Shown here piece after piece: positions 6,369 through 12,540 of a stretch of DNA of 20,566 bases. The notes under the pieces were generated by a model. That model was not told the origin of the DNA, made no database searches, and was given only the letters and a program-made list of their open reading frames with translations. The translations under genes and the position numbers were made by a program. The first letter of the stretch is position 1. The number at the start of each line of letters is the position of its first letter. The stretch lies in NCBI GenBank assembly GCA_934615235.1, contig CAKTTL010000048.1, positions 1-20,566 of the forward strand. Reading direction: 5' to 3'. Source of the stretch: an uncultured Clostridia bacterium (GTDB lineage Bacteria; Bacillota; Clostridia; Christensenellales; Aristaeellaceae).

Positions 6369-7721
6369 TTGGGTAACGACGCATCCGACCCATTATTGGG
6401 CAGCTTGCTGTTGCAGATCATTCTCATTCTCATCAACGCCTTTTTCGCCAGTTCCGAGCTCGCGGTTCTTTCGCTGAACGAAAACAAAACCCGCAAACAG
6501 GCCGAAGACGGGGATAAAAAAGCCGCCATGCTTTTGCGCATGGTCGAGGCGCCTTCGTCTTTTTTGTCGACCATTCAGATCGGTATCACGCTGGCCGGGT
6601 TTCTGGCGAGCGCCTTCGCGGCGAGCAACTTTGCGGCGCGCCTTTCCGCGCTCCTGCGCGGATGGGGTCTGACGCTTCTGTCTCCCGGCGCGCTCTACAG
6701 CGTGTGCGTCGTGCTCATCACGCTGATTCTATCCTATTTCACGCTGATTTTCGGCGAGCTTGTGCCCAAGCGCGTCGCGATGAAAAGCCCCGAAAAGGTG
6801 GCCAAATTCGCCGGCCCCGTCATTCTCGGCCTGGCGACGGTGATGAAGCCGGTCGTCGCCCTCCTGGCGGCGTCGACGAACCTCGTTCTGCGCCTGATCG
6901 GCATCGACCCGAAGGCCGAAAACGAACAGGTGACGGAAGAAGAAATCCGCATGATGGTCGATATCGGCGAGGAAAAGGGCGTAATCGAAGGCAGCGAAGC
7001 AGAACTGATCGAAAACGTTTTCGAATTTAACAATATTACCGCCGCCGACGTCATGGTACACCGCACGGACATGACGGCGCTCTGCATCCGCGACAGCGCG
7101 GAGGAGATTCTCGCCGTCATTCGCGAGTCGGGCTTCTCCCGCTTCCCCGTTTATGACGAGGATGCGGACGATATCGTCGGCGTGCTTTCCACGCGCGAGT
7201 TTCTGCTCAACGCGCAGTCGGCTTCTCCGCTGCCGCTGGGCAAGCTGCTGCGCGCGCCGTATCTCGTTCCCGAGACGATTCGCGCGGACGTCCTTCTGCG
7301 CGAGATGCAGAAAAAGAAGGCGCACATGGCCGTCGTTCTCGACGAATACGGCGGCACGAGCGGCTTGATCACGATGGAAGACCTGCTCGAGGAAATCGTC
7401 GGCGATATTTACGACGAATTCGACGAGCAGGAGGAGCAGGATATTATGCCGCTCGAGGAAAACCTCTGGCGGATTCAGGGCGGCGCGCCGCTGGATGAAA
7501 TCAACGAAGCGCTGCACGTCTCCCTGCCCGAGGACGAAGAATTCGACACCCTCGGCGGCCTGATCTACAGCCGTCTCACCACCATTCCCGAAGACGGCGC
7601 GACTCCGTGCGTCGACGCGTTCGGCCTGCACATTCAGGTCGAAAAGGTGGAAGACCGCCGCGTGGTTTCCGCGCTCGTGCGCAAAACGGAAGCGGAAAGC
7701 GCCCCGGCGCTGCCCTGCTGA
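6369..7721 (+). CDS. CNNM/CorC-type membrane protein (hemolysin family: DUF21, CBS pair, CorC_HlyC)
   Basis: The start is a TTG with GAAGGAGGG eight bases upstream. The 450-residue domain order is an N-terminal DUF21 transmembrane domain (about 1-195; helices near 10-35, 60-85, 100-130 and 145-175, with the conserved FGELVPKR motif after the third), two CBS domains (about 215-335), and a C-terminal CorC_HlyC domain (about 355-435, IQGGAPLDEINEALHVSLPEDEEFDTLGG). Members of this family are implicated in Mg2+ or Co2+ extrusion; the name hemolysin is historical. The YtvI-type gene follows after 18 bases, so the two are probably cotranscribed. Confidence 0.95.
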   Translation: MGNDASDPLLGSLLLQIILILINAFFASSELAVLSLNENKTRKQAEDGDKKAAMLLRMVEAPSSFLSTIQIGITLAGFLASAFAASNFAARLSALLRGWGLTLLSPGALYSVCVVLITLILSYFTLIFGELVPKRVAMKSPEKVAKFAGPVILGLATVMKPVVALLAASTNLVLRLIGIDPKAENEQVTEEEIRMMVDIGEEKGVIEGSEAELIENVFEFNNITAADVMVHRTDMTALCIRDSAEEILAVIRESGFSRFPVYDEDADDIVGVLSTREFLLNAQSASPLPLGKLLRAPYLVPETIRADVLLREMQKKKAHMAVVLDEYGGTSGLITMEDLLEEIVGDIYDEFDEQEEQDIMPLEENLWRIQGGAPLDEINEALHVSLPEDEEFDTLGGLIYSRLTTIPEDGATPCVDAFGLHIQVEKVEDRRVVSALVRKTEAESAPALPC

Positions 7722-7739
7722 TCACGAAAGGAACAGATC

Positions 7740-8816
7740 ATGGACGAACAAAACCTTCGCGCCCTGCAGCGCAAGCGCTTTCTGATCTCTCTGGCCTATG
7801 TGCTGGCCATCGTCGCGCTCGCGGCACTTATCTGCCGCTACGCCCTGGGCACGCTTCTGCCGTTTCTGATCGCCTGGGCCGTGGCGGCCCTCCTTCGGCC
7901 GCTTCTGCGGCTGATACAAAGCCGTCAACGCCGCCCGCGCCGTGCGTTGGGAGTTGCGCTGACGGTCGCGTTTTACCTCGTCGTCGCCTTTCTGGGGACG
8001 ATTCTGGTCAGCCGCCTGTTCGACACGGCCGTCGCGGTATTGACGGCCATTCCCGAGCTCTGGACGGAGACGGTCATGCCCGCACTGCAGACGGCGGGCG
8101 AAAAGCTGGAAGAGCTCTTCGCGCATTTTGACGTAACGCTCAACCTCTCCGTCGCGGAAATCGTCTCCTCCATCGGCAGGACCGTTACGTCGTATTCCGC
8201 GCGGCTGCTCGGCAAAATCGGCAATCTTGCCATCTCCATCCCCGGCATGCTTGTCAATATGATCATCTGCGTGATTTCCACCGTTTATATCCTGCTCGAC
8301 TGGAACGCCATCCGTGATTTTCTCTATCGCCAGCTTTCCGCCCGCGCCTCGGACGTGCTCGCCAAGGCGAGCGGACAGACGGCGAAAACGCTCTGGCAGT
8401 ACGCCCGCTCCTACGGGCTGATTATGCTCATCACCTTCGCGGAGATTTCCATCGGTCTGCTGCTCATTGGGATCGACGGCGCGCTTTTAATCGGCGCGCT
8501 GATCGCGCTGGTCGATATTTTCCCCGTCGTCGGCAGCGGCACGGTGCTTCTGCCCTGGACGATTCTCAGCCTTATCGGCGGAGACGTCCGCACCGGCGTG
8601 TGCCTGCTGCTGCTTTACGCCGTCGTTACCGTCATCCGCAATATCATCGAGCCGAAAATCGTCGGCCAGCAGGTCGGCCTGCATCCGCTGGTTACGCTGT
8701 TGGCGATGGTCGTGGGCGTGTCCGTTTTCGGCGGCGTGGGCATGCTGGGGCTGCCCGTCGCAGTGGCCGTCGTCAAGCAGCTGAACGACGACGGTGCGAT
8801 TCACCTTTTCAAATAA
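7740..8816 (+). CDS. ytvI: AI-2E family transporter, sporulation permease YtvI-type
   Basis: A 358-residue integral membrane protein with about seven or eight hydrophobic segments: an N-terminal pair (about 15-50), one near 75-95, one at 165-185, and a C-terminal group (220-350) with the family motif ALIGALIALVDIFPVVGSGTVLLPW and NIIEPKIVGQQVGLHPLVTLLAM. The I(I/V)EP(K/R)(I/V)VG.....HP motif is characteristic of the AI-2E/PerM superfamily. The YtvI assignment rests on overall length and the IFPVVGSG motif, and implies a sporulation-linked role that is not biochemically defined. AAAGGAAC precedes the ATG. It follows the CNNM gene in the same unit. Confidence 0.88.
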   Translation: MDEQNLRALQRKRFLISLAYVLAIVALAALICRYALGTLLPFLIAWAVAALLRPLLRLIQSRQRRPRRALGVALTVAFYLVVAFLGTILVSRLFDTAVAVLTAIPELWTETVMPALQTAGEKLEELFAHFDVTLNLSVAEIVSSIGRTVTSYSARLLGKIGNLAISIPGMLVNMIICVISTVYILLDWNAIRDFLYRQLSARASDVLAKASGQTAKTLWQYARSYGLIMLITFAEISIGLLLIGIDGALLIGALIALVDIFPVVGSGTVLLPWTILSLIGGDVRTGVCLLLLYAVVTVIRNIIEPKIVGQQVGLHPLVTLLAMVVGVSVFGGVGMLGLPVAVAVVKQLNDDGAIHLFK

Positions 8817-8871
8817 TCGATTCAATCGTGAAAATTTATTTTGAAAACCACTGGCGGTTTGACGCATAAAA

Positions 8872-8880
8872 TGATATACT
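8872..8880 (+). promoter_or_regulatory. Extended -10 promoter (TGATATACT) of a candidate small RNA
   Basis: TG-A-TATACT is an extended -10 with no convincing -35. Its predicted transcription start (about 8886-8888) coincides with the first base of the long closing stem at 8887. Confidence 0.5.
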
Positions 8881-8886
8881 GAGTTT

Positions 8887-8969
8887 GGCGCATGTTATCC
8901 TCCCCATCAATCCGACGGACATCCCCCCTCACGTCCGTTTACAGGGATGACACGCGCCCCCCTTTTTTT
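8887..8969 (+). ncRNA. Candidate 83-nt small RNA with C-rich loops
   Basis: A 15-position closing stem forms between 8887-8901 and 8944-8958 (five GC pairs, one A-C mismatch, then nine pairs with two U-G). It encloses an internal loop rich in C (8902-8913) and an apical 7-bp stem (8914-8920 with 8933-8939) whose 12-base loop contains a C6 run. The RNA ends with CCCC and T7 (8963-8969). An extended -10 box sits exactly one start-site distance upstream. The unpaired CCUCCCC and UCCCCCCU stretches resemble C-rich motifs of Firmicute sRNAs that bind Shine-Dalgarno sites. It is not a recognised Rfam family to my eye. Alternatives are a terminator of ytvI or an attenuator of the DUF1836 gene. Confidence 0.45.
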
Positions 8970-8975
8970 CAGGCC

Positions 8976-8998
8976 GTCGAAAACTAACGTTTTTCGAC
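8976..8998. promoter_or_regulatory. Inverted repeat GTCGAAAAC/GTTTTTCGAC
   Basis: A near-perfect dyad (9 versus 10 bases, one bulge, spacer TAAC) upstream of the DUF1836 gene. It could be an operator or a small hairpin. Its half-site resembles the symmetric site at 5229-5243. Confidence 0.35.
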
Positions 8999-9021
8999 AG
9001 ATGAAAATGATTAAATTTGAA

Positions 9022-9098
9022 AGGGCCTCGGCCCTCTCAATCTCTCCCAGAAGTTGTTTATTTTCCCGGCTTTCGCCGGAAAGGAAGGACCGGCCCTC
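9022..9098 (+). promoter_or_regulatory. Candidate translational switch in the DUF1836 leader
   Basis: GCCGG at 9075-9079 can pair with CCGGC at 9066-9070, leaving the ribosome site free, or with CCGGC at 9090-9094, placing the AAAGGAAGGA site (9080-9089) in the hairpin loop. Likewise AGGGCC at 9022-9027 can pair with GGCCCT at 9030-9035 or with a second GGCCCT at 9092-9097 just before the ATG. Two sets of mutually exclusive pairings around one ribosome binding site are suggestive of regulation. Confidence 0.4.
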
Positions 9099-9704
9099 AT
9101 GCTCTACGACAGGGAACTGATTGTACACAAGCTTGCCCGCTGGGAGAACTTTATTTCCAACTACAGCCTGCCCGCCTGGGACGCCATTCCGGACTTTGGG
9201 CTGTATATGGAACAGGTCGTCACGTTCCTGTCGGATTCGCTCTCGTTCGTGCCCGTCCCCGAAGAACCCAAGGACAGTCTCATCACCGCCGCGGCCATCA
9301 ACAACTACGTTCGCCTCAAGCTGATGCCCGCGCCCGTTAAAAAGCGCTATTACCGCATTCATATCGCTTACCTGATCATGATTTTTACGCTCAAGCAGAG
9401 CCTGAGCATTCAGGACGTGCAGCGCGCTGTCCCCATGAACATGTCCGAGGACGAAATGCGCGCGTTTTATCAGGATTACGTCGCCAAGTTCCATTCCGTC
9501 GCGCTGCTGTTCGTCGACCTGGCGCGCGAAGCGACGCGCAACGTTCTCTCCCCCGAGTCGAACGACGACTCCGCCATCCCCAACATGGTCATGCAGGGCG
9601 CGCTCGTCAGCGGGTTCTCCCGCATCCTCGTCGAAAAAATCCTCCGCCTCCAGGGCGCCGACGCCCAGGCCGTGCTCGAGAAGGAGAACAGAGGGAAGAA
9701 GTGA
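9099..9704 (+). CDS. DUF1836 domain-containing protein
   Basis: The start is set at the ATG at 9099, behind AAGGAAGG; a TTG at 9054 would add 15 residues but lies across a leader hairpin and lacks a ribosome site. The product is 201 residues. DUF1836 features include IPDFGLYMEQVVTFL, the segment ITAAAINNYVRLKLMPAPVKKRYYRIHIAYLIMIFTLKQSLSIQDVQ (a MerR-like winged helix with conserved NNYV and P.P.KK.Y.R.H.A.L), and a helical C-terminus. It is probably cytosolic and DNA-binding. The family occurs in Firmicutes and its targets are not established. The long structured upstream region suggests post-transcriptional control. Confidence 0.88.
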   Translation: MLYDRELIVHKLARWENFISNYSLPAWDAIPDFGLYMEQVVTFLSDSLSFVPVPEEPKDSLITAAAINNYVRLKLMPAPVKKRYYRIHIAYLIMIFTLKQSLSIQDVQRAVPMNMSEDEMRAFYQDYVAKFHSVALLFVDLAREATRNVLSPESNDDSAIPNMVMQGALVSGFSRILVEKILRLQGADAQAVLEKENRGKK

Positions 9705-9710
9705 GAGGGG

Positions 9711-9790
9711 AGGTTTTTTCGGGGGAAAACCCTTCCTTTCAGGAGAAAGGAAGAGTTTTCCCCCGAACCCCCTTTCCGAAGGAAAGCCGC
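9711..9790. repeat. Long-hairpin repeat, copy 2
   Basis: A 23-bp inverted repeat with one mismatch (9718-9740 with 9745-9767, loop AGGA) has left flank AGGTTTTTTC and right flank CCCCCTTTCCGAAGGAAAGC, matching copy 1. It begins seven bases after the DUF1836 stop codon. Confidence 0.85.
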
Positions 9791-9799
9791 TTTATCATT

Positions 9800-9846
9800 A
9801 CGCCGTCCGCCCCTCTCAACGAGGTGCGGGCGGCGTTGCTGCTTTT
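9800..9846 (+). terminator. Possible plus-strand terminator
   Basis: An 11-bp stem with one G-T position (9800-9810 with 9826-9836) is followed by TGCTGCTTTT. The T tract is short and interrupted, so termination is uncertain. It lies between long-hairpin copies 2 and 3. Confidence 0.4.
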
Positions 9847-9852
9847 CCCATG

Positions 9853-9876
9853 AAAAACGCCGGGCGCAGCCCGGCG
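9853..9876 (-). terminator. Rho-independent terminator of the fucosidase operon
   Basis: An 8-bp perfect stem CGCCGGGC/GCCCGGCG (9858-9865 with 9869-9876) is followed on the minus strand by T5. It lies about 90 bases after the fucosidase stop, with long-hairpin copy 3 in between. Confidence 0.7.
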
Positions 9877-9879
9877 AAA

Positions 9880-9950
9880 CGGCTTTCTTAGGAGGGGGTG
9901 CGGGGGAACCCTTCTTTCTCCAGAAAGAAGGGTTCCCCCGCAAAAACCGT
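9880..9950. repeat. Long-hairpin repeat, copy 3 (inverted)
   Basis: A perfect 20-bp inverted repeat (9899-9918 with 9923-9942, loop TCCA) in opposite orientation to copies 1 and 2. Read on the minus strand it shows the same GGTTTTT left flank and the CCCCCTCCTAAGAAAGCCG right flank. It sits just 3' of the fucosidase gene, so copies 2 and 3 form a convergent pair between convergent genes. Confidence 0.85.
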
Positions 9951-9967
9951 CCCCCCGTTCCCCGTAC

Positions 9968-11326
9968 TCAATACACCGAAATTCCGACGTCCTCAACGCG
10001 GTCTCTCGCCATTGTGATCAGGAGTTTCAGCGCGTCGGTGCGGACAGGCTTTCCGCCCTCGGCCATCTCGATGATCTGCTTGTGGCCGATTGTCGTGCCG
10101 TACTTTTCGCCGCTCCAGTAGCCGTCCGCGTCGCGCCAGGAGAGCCGGTATTCGCACACCCGCTGGCCCTTCTCGATCTGCTCGCGCAGCGCGATGTAGC
10201 GGATATCCACAGGCTGTCCCAGCTCGAGCGCAAACTCGCACTGGTTTCCCACGGGGCGGTCGGTGCGGACGATGGGCCGCCCTGCGGCCATATCCTTCCC
10301 GAAAGCCTCCCGCAGCGCGCTGCCAAACTCGGCCAGCCGCTTCACGTCGCGCGGGTCGAACCGGCCGCTGGGCATGGGCGGGATATTGAGGTTGAAGCAC
10401 GCGTTATGGCCGACGGAGCTCAGATACGCCCGCATCAGCCGCTCGACGGAGTACGGCTCCTCGTTCTCATGATAGAACCAGCCGGGGCGGATGGACATAT
10501 CCACCTCCGCGCCGCAGAAGTTCAGGCCCTCGCTGCGCGCAATCTGCTCCGCGCCGCCGATGTCCTCCTGCGTGTTGTACAGGTAATCCAGCTGGTTTAC
10601 GCCGGGGACGTACCACGGGCCGGGGCCCGTCTGCGCCCGGTCGCTCAGCTTGCACAGTTCGTGCGGCACGACGGCCCATTCGCTCTGCCGGGCCTTGCCC
10701 GATTCGTTCCCGATCCACCGCACGTCCGGCCCGCCGTCCTGGAAGATCGTCGCGTTGGGCTGATATTTGCGGACGAGCTCGATGATGCCGGGAAAATCAT
10801 AAACCTGCTTGCGGCCGTTCGGCCCCTCGCCGCACGCGCCGTCGAGCCAGACGCAGAAGATTTCGCCGTAGCCGGTCAGCAGCTCGGTAAGCTGGTTTTT
10901 ATAGTATTCGTTGTAAGCGTCGGTGCCGTAGAGCCTGCTGTTGCGGTCCCACGGAGAGAGATAGAACCCGAACTCGATCCCGCCGCGGCGGCATGCGTCG
11001 GACGCTTCCTTCACCACATCGATCGCCAGCGGGCAGTTTTTCACCGAATGCTCGGTGTATTTGCTCGGCCAGAGGCAGAAGCCGTCGTGGTGCTTCGCCG
11101 TCAGGATCATTCCCTTCATCCCGGCCGATTTTATCGCCTCCACCCACTGGTCGCAGTCCAGCTCCGTGGGGTTGAAGATCTTCTCGTCCTCGCTGCCAAG
11201 GCCCCATTCCAGCCCGGTATACGTGTTCGGCGAAAAATGAACGAACGCGTAGAACTCGCGGTCGAACCATCTTCTCTGCCGCTCCGAAGGGACGACGTGC
11301 GCGGCTGTGCGCAGGAATTCTTTCAT
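9968..11326 (-). CDS. Alpha-L-fucosidase, GH29
   Basis: A 452-residue glycoside hydrolase removing terminal L-fucose. The N-terminal barrel has the GH29 signatures FVHFSPNTYTGLEWG (about 28-42), GMILTAKHHDGFCLWPS (72-88) and WLDG with the probable nucleophile D162; RWIGNESG contains a plausible acid/base at E208. The pattern is closer to the GH29-B (alpha-1,3/4) subgroup than to GH29-A; that is a judgement from memory. The last 90 residues form a beta-domain (GQPVDIRYIALREQIEKGQRV...TTIGHK), a truncated discoidin-like module. No signal peptide, so it acts on imported oligosaccharides. AAAGGAG precedes the ATG; the SGNH gene ends 17 bases upstream. Confidence 0.93.
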   Translation of the reverse strand: MKEFLRTAAHVVPSERQRRWFDREFYAFVHFSPNTYTGLEWGLGSEDEKIFNPTELDCDQWVEAIKSAGMKGMILTAKHHDGFCLWPSKYTEHSVKNCPLAIDVVKEASDACRRGGIEFGFYLSPWDRNSRLYGTDAYNEYYKNQLTELLTGYGEIFCVWLDGACGEGPNGRKQVYDFPGIIELVRKYQPNATIFQDGGPDVRWIGNESGKARQSEWAVVPHELCKLSDRAQTGPGPWYVPGVNQLDYLYNTQEDIGGAEQIARSEGLNFCGAEVDMSIRPGWFYHENEEPYSVERLMRAYLSSVGHNACFNLNIPPMPSGRFDPRDVKRLAEFGSALREAFGKDMAAGRPIVRTDRPVGNQCEFALELGQPVDIRYIALREQIEKGQRVCEYRLSWRDADGYWSGEKYGTTIGHKQIIEMAEGGKPVRTDALKLLITMARDRVEDVGISVY

Positions 11327-11343
11327 TGCTTCGGCTCCTTTGT

Positions 11344-11991
11344 TCAGCGTTCAAAGCCCGTCGCGGCCAGGAACTGTTTGGCGATATACATGCAGCCGGT
11401 CTGGTTGGGGTGAATGCGGTCCCACGCAATGCTGCACGGGTGCATATGCTCGAACAGCTTATCCCACCCGGCCTGCAGATCGACGCAGACAAGGCCGTAC
11501 TTCGCCGCCAGCTTTTTCACAATCGCGCCGTATTCGTCCATCCGGGCGCGCATGGGGTCGCTGCGGTTGGGCTCCATAAAGTACGGCGTCATCAGCACCA
11601 TGCCCTTCACGCGGGGCAGGGTTCGGGCGATCAGCCCGTCGTAACAGGCCTCGTAGGCCTCGGGAGAGACGTGGCCTTCCCTGATTTCAGGCGTATCAAA
11701 CTGCCGCCACACGTCGTTGATGCCGATCAGCACGCACACCCAGTCCGGGTTCTGATCGAACACATCGGTCTGCCAGCGGGCCTCGAGGTCGCGCGCCTGG
11801 TTGCCGCTTACGCCCATGTTGACCACGCGGTAATGCATTTCCGGATACATGCAGCCCAGCAGCGCGCCCACGTCGCTCACATAACTCGTACCCCAGGCGT
11901 TAAACAGCCCCTCGCCGACGGGACGCTTGCGTTCATAGTCCGAGATCGAATCGCCGATAAACAGGATTTTGCTGCCTTTTTCGAAGATCAT
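11344..11991 (-). CDS. SGNH/GDSL hydrolase (probable carbohydrate esterase)
   Basis: A 215-residue cytosolic esterase. The catalytic blocks are all present: GDS with Ser15 (FIGDSISDYE), the block II Gly in NMGVSGN (about 57-63), GIND at 89-92, and D190/H193 in WDRIHPNQTG. This block pattern is shared with acetylesterases that remove O-acetyl groups from sugars. It lies upstream of the fucosidase in a two-gene operon, suggesting that acetylated, fucosylated glycans are trimmed in the cell; that is inference. AAAGGAAG lies upstream of the ATG. No clear promoter is visible before it. Confidence 0.93.
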   Translation of the reverse strand: MIFEKGSKILFIGDSISDYERKRPVGEGLFNAWGTSYVSDVGALLGCMYPEMHYRVVNMGVSGNQARDLEARWQTDVFDQNPDWVCVLIGINDVWRQFDTPEIREGHVSPEAYEACYDGLIARTLPRVKGMVLMTPYFMEPNRSDPMRARMDEYGAIVKKLAAKYGLVCVDLQAGWDKLFEHMHPCSIAWDRIHPNQTGCMYIAKQFLAATGFER

Positions 11992-12115
11992 CGTGATTGC
12001 TTCCTTTGTGCGGGTTTATTTTTTGCCGCGCTGGGCGCGGCGGGGGAACGGGGGAAAATGATAATTTTTGGGACGGTGCAGCAGGTTTTTTGGGGCGGTT
12101 TCATGCGGCGGGGTT

Positions 12116-12245
12116 AGCTCGTCCGCGCTTCGCGCGAACATTGCGCGTTTCTTTATGCGGCCACGGGCCGCTCAGAGTGGGGGGGAACGTTAGGGGCGCT
12201 GCCCCTAAAACCCCGGCAGGAACCTGAGGTTCCTGCACCTCCCAC
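12116..12245. repeat. Compound two-hairpin repeat, copy I
   Basis: The module order is a leader (12116-12172, starting AGCTCGTCCGCGCTTCGCGC, with a GCGGCC/GGCCGC hairpin), hairpin A (12190-12208, TTAGGGGC/GCCCCTAA, loop GCT), and hairpin B (12216-12236, a perfect 10-1-10 palindrome). The leader's first 32 bases are identical to 18175-18206. Hairpin B differs in sequence from the other copies, but its pairing is fully preserved. Confidence 0.88.
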
Positions 12246-12271
12246 TTTTTGGCCGTCTGGTTTTGCCGCAC

Positions 12272-12530
12272 TTCTTTGTGCGGCCACGGGCCGCTCGGGG
12301 TGGGGGACGTTAGGGGCGCCGCCCCGGGGAAATCACGGGGATCGGCGCGACAAGGCGGCGCAGTTTTTTCGTGCAAGGCAAGGAGTCAAGGCGAAGGCGT
12401 ACTGGAGGTACGTCGAGCCGCAGACGACGCAGCATTGCGCGAAAAGGCAAGCCGTTCTGGCGCGAAGATTCCCGCGATTTCCCCGACCCTGCCAGGGAAC
12501 TGAGTTCCCTGGACCTCCCACTTTTGGCCG
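12272..12530. repeat. Compound two-hairpin repeat, copy II, interrupted
   Basis: A partial leader (TTCTTTGTGCGGCCACGGGC from 12272) is followed by the left arm and loop of hairpin A (12310-12320). GCCCC then breaks off into the 159-bp palindrome (12326-12484), after which CCCTG and hairpin B (CCAGGGAACT-G-AGTTCCCTGG at 12491-12511) resume. Compared with uninterrupted copies, about five bases (TAAAA) are missing at the junction. It abuts the 3' end of the VTC-domain gene. Confidence 0.85.
12326..12484. mobile_element. 159-bp palindromic MITE-like element
   Basis: Terminal inverted repeats GGGGAAATCACGGGGATC (12326-12343) and the complement of 12467-12484 agree at 16 of 18 positions. Imperfect complementarity continues inward (for example TTTTCGTGCAA against TTTTCGCGCAA) to a central CGTAC-TGGAG-GTACG hairpin at 12398-12412, exactly at the midpoint (12405). 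No coding capacity. It interrupts a repeat whose intact form is seen elsewhere, so it behaves like an inserted element. No obvious target duplication is seen. Confidence 0.7.
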
Positions 12531-12540
12531 TCTTCTTGCG

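Larger units (their letters stand above)
11992..12540. other. Gene-free region packed with repeats
   Basis: This 549-base gap between the SGNH gene and the VTC-domain gene holds a 7-bp GC hairpin (GCCGCGC/GCGCGGC near 12030), two tandem copies of the compound two-hairpin repeat (12116-12245 and 12272-12530), and a 159-bp palindrome inside the second copy. No convincing gene is present. Short open frames here encode only repeat sequence. Confidence 0.8.

Noticed and set aside
8914..8949. H-type pseudoknot resembling a small riboswitch (ACGGAC/GTCCGT plus ATCCC/GGGAT)
   Set aside because: The first connecting loop would be zero bases, which is sterically poor. GGGAT is better used in the 15-position closing stem. 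No known riboswitch consensus fits.
10082..11413. 443-codon open frame on the plus strand
   Set aside because: Antisense shadow of the GH29 fucosidase.
12018..12046. GC hairpin near 12030 as a terminator
   Set aside because: The T-rich stretch precedes the stem on the plus strand and becomes A-rich after it on the minus strand, so it has the wrong polarity for either direction.
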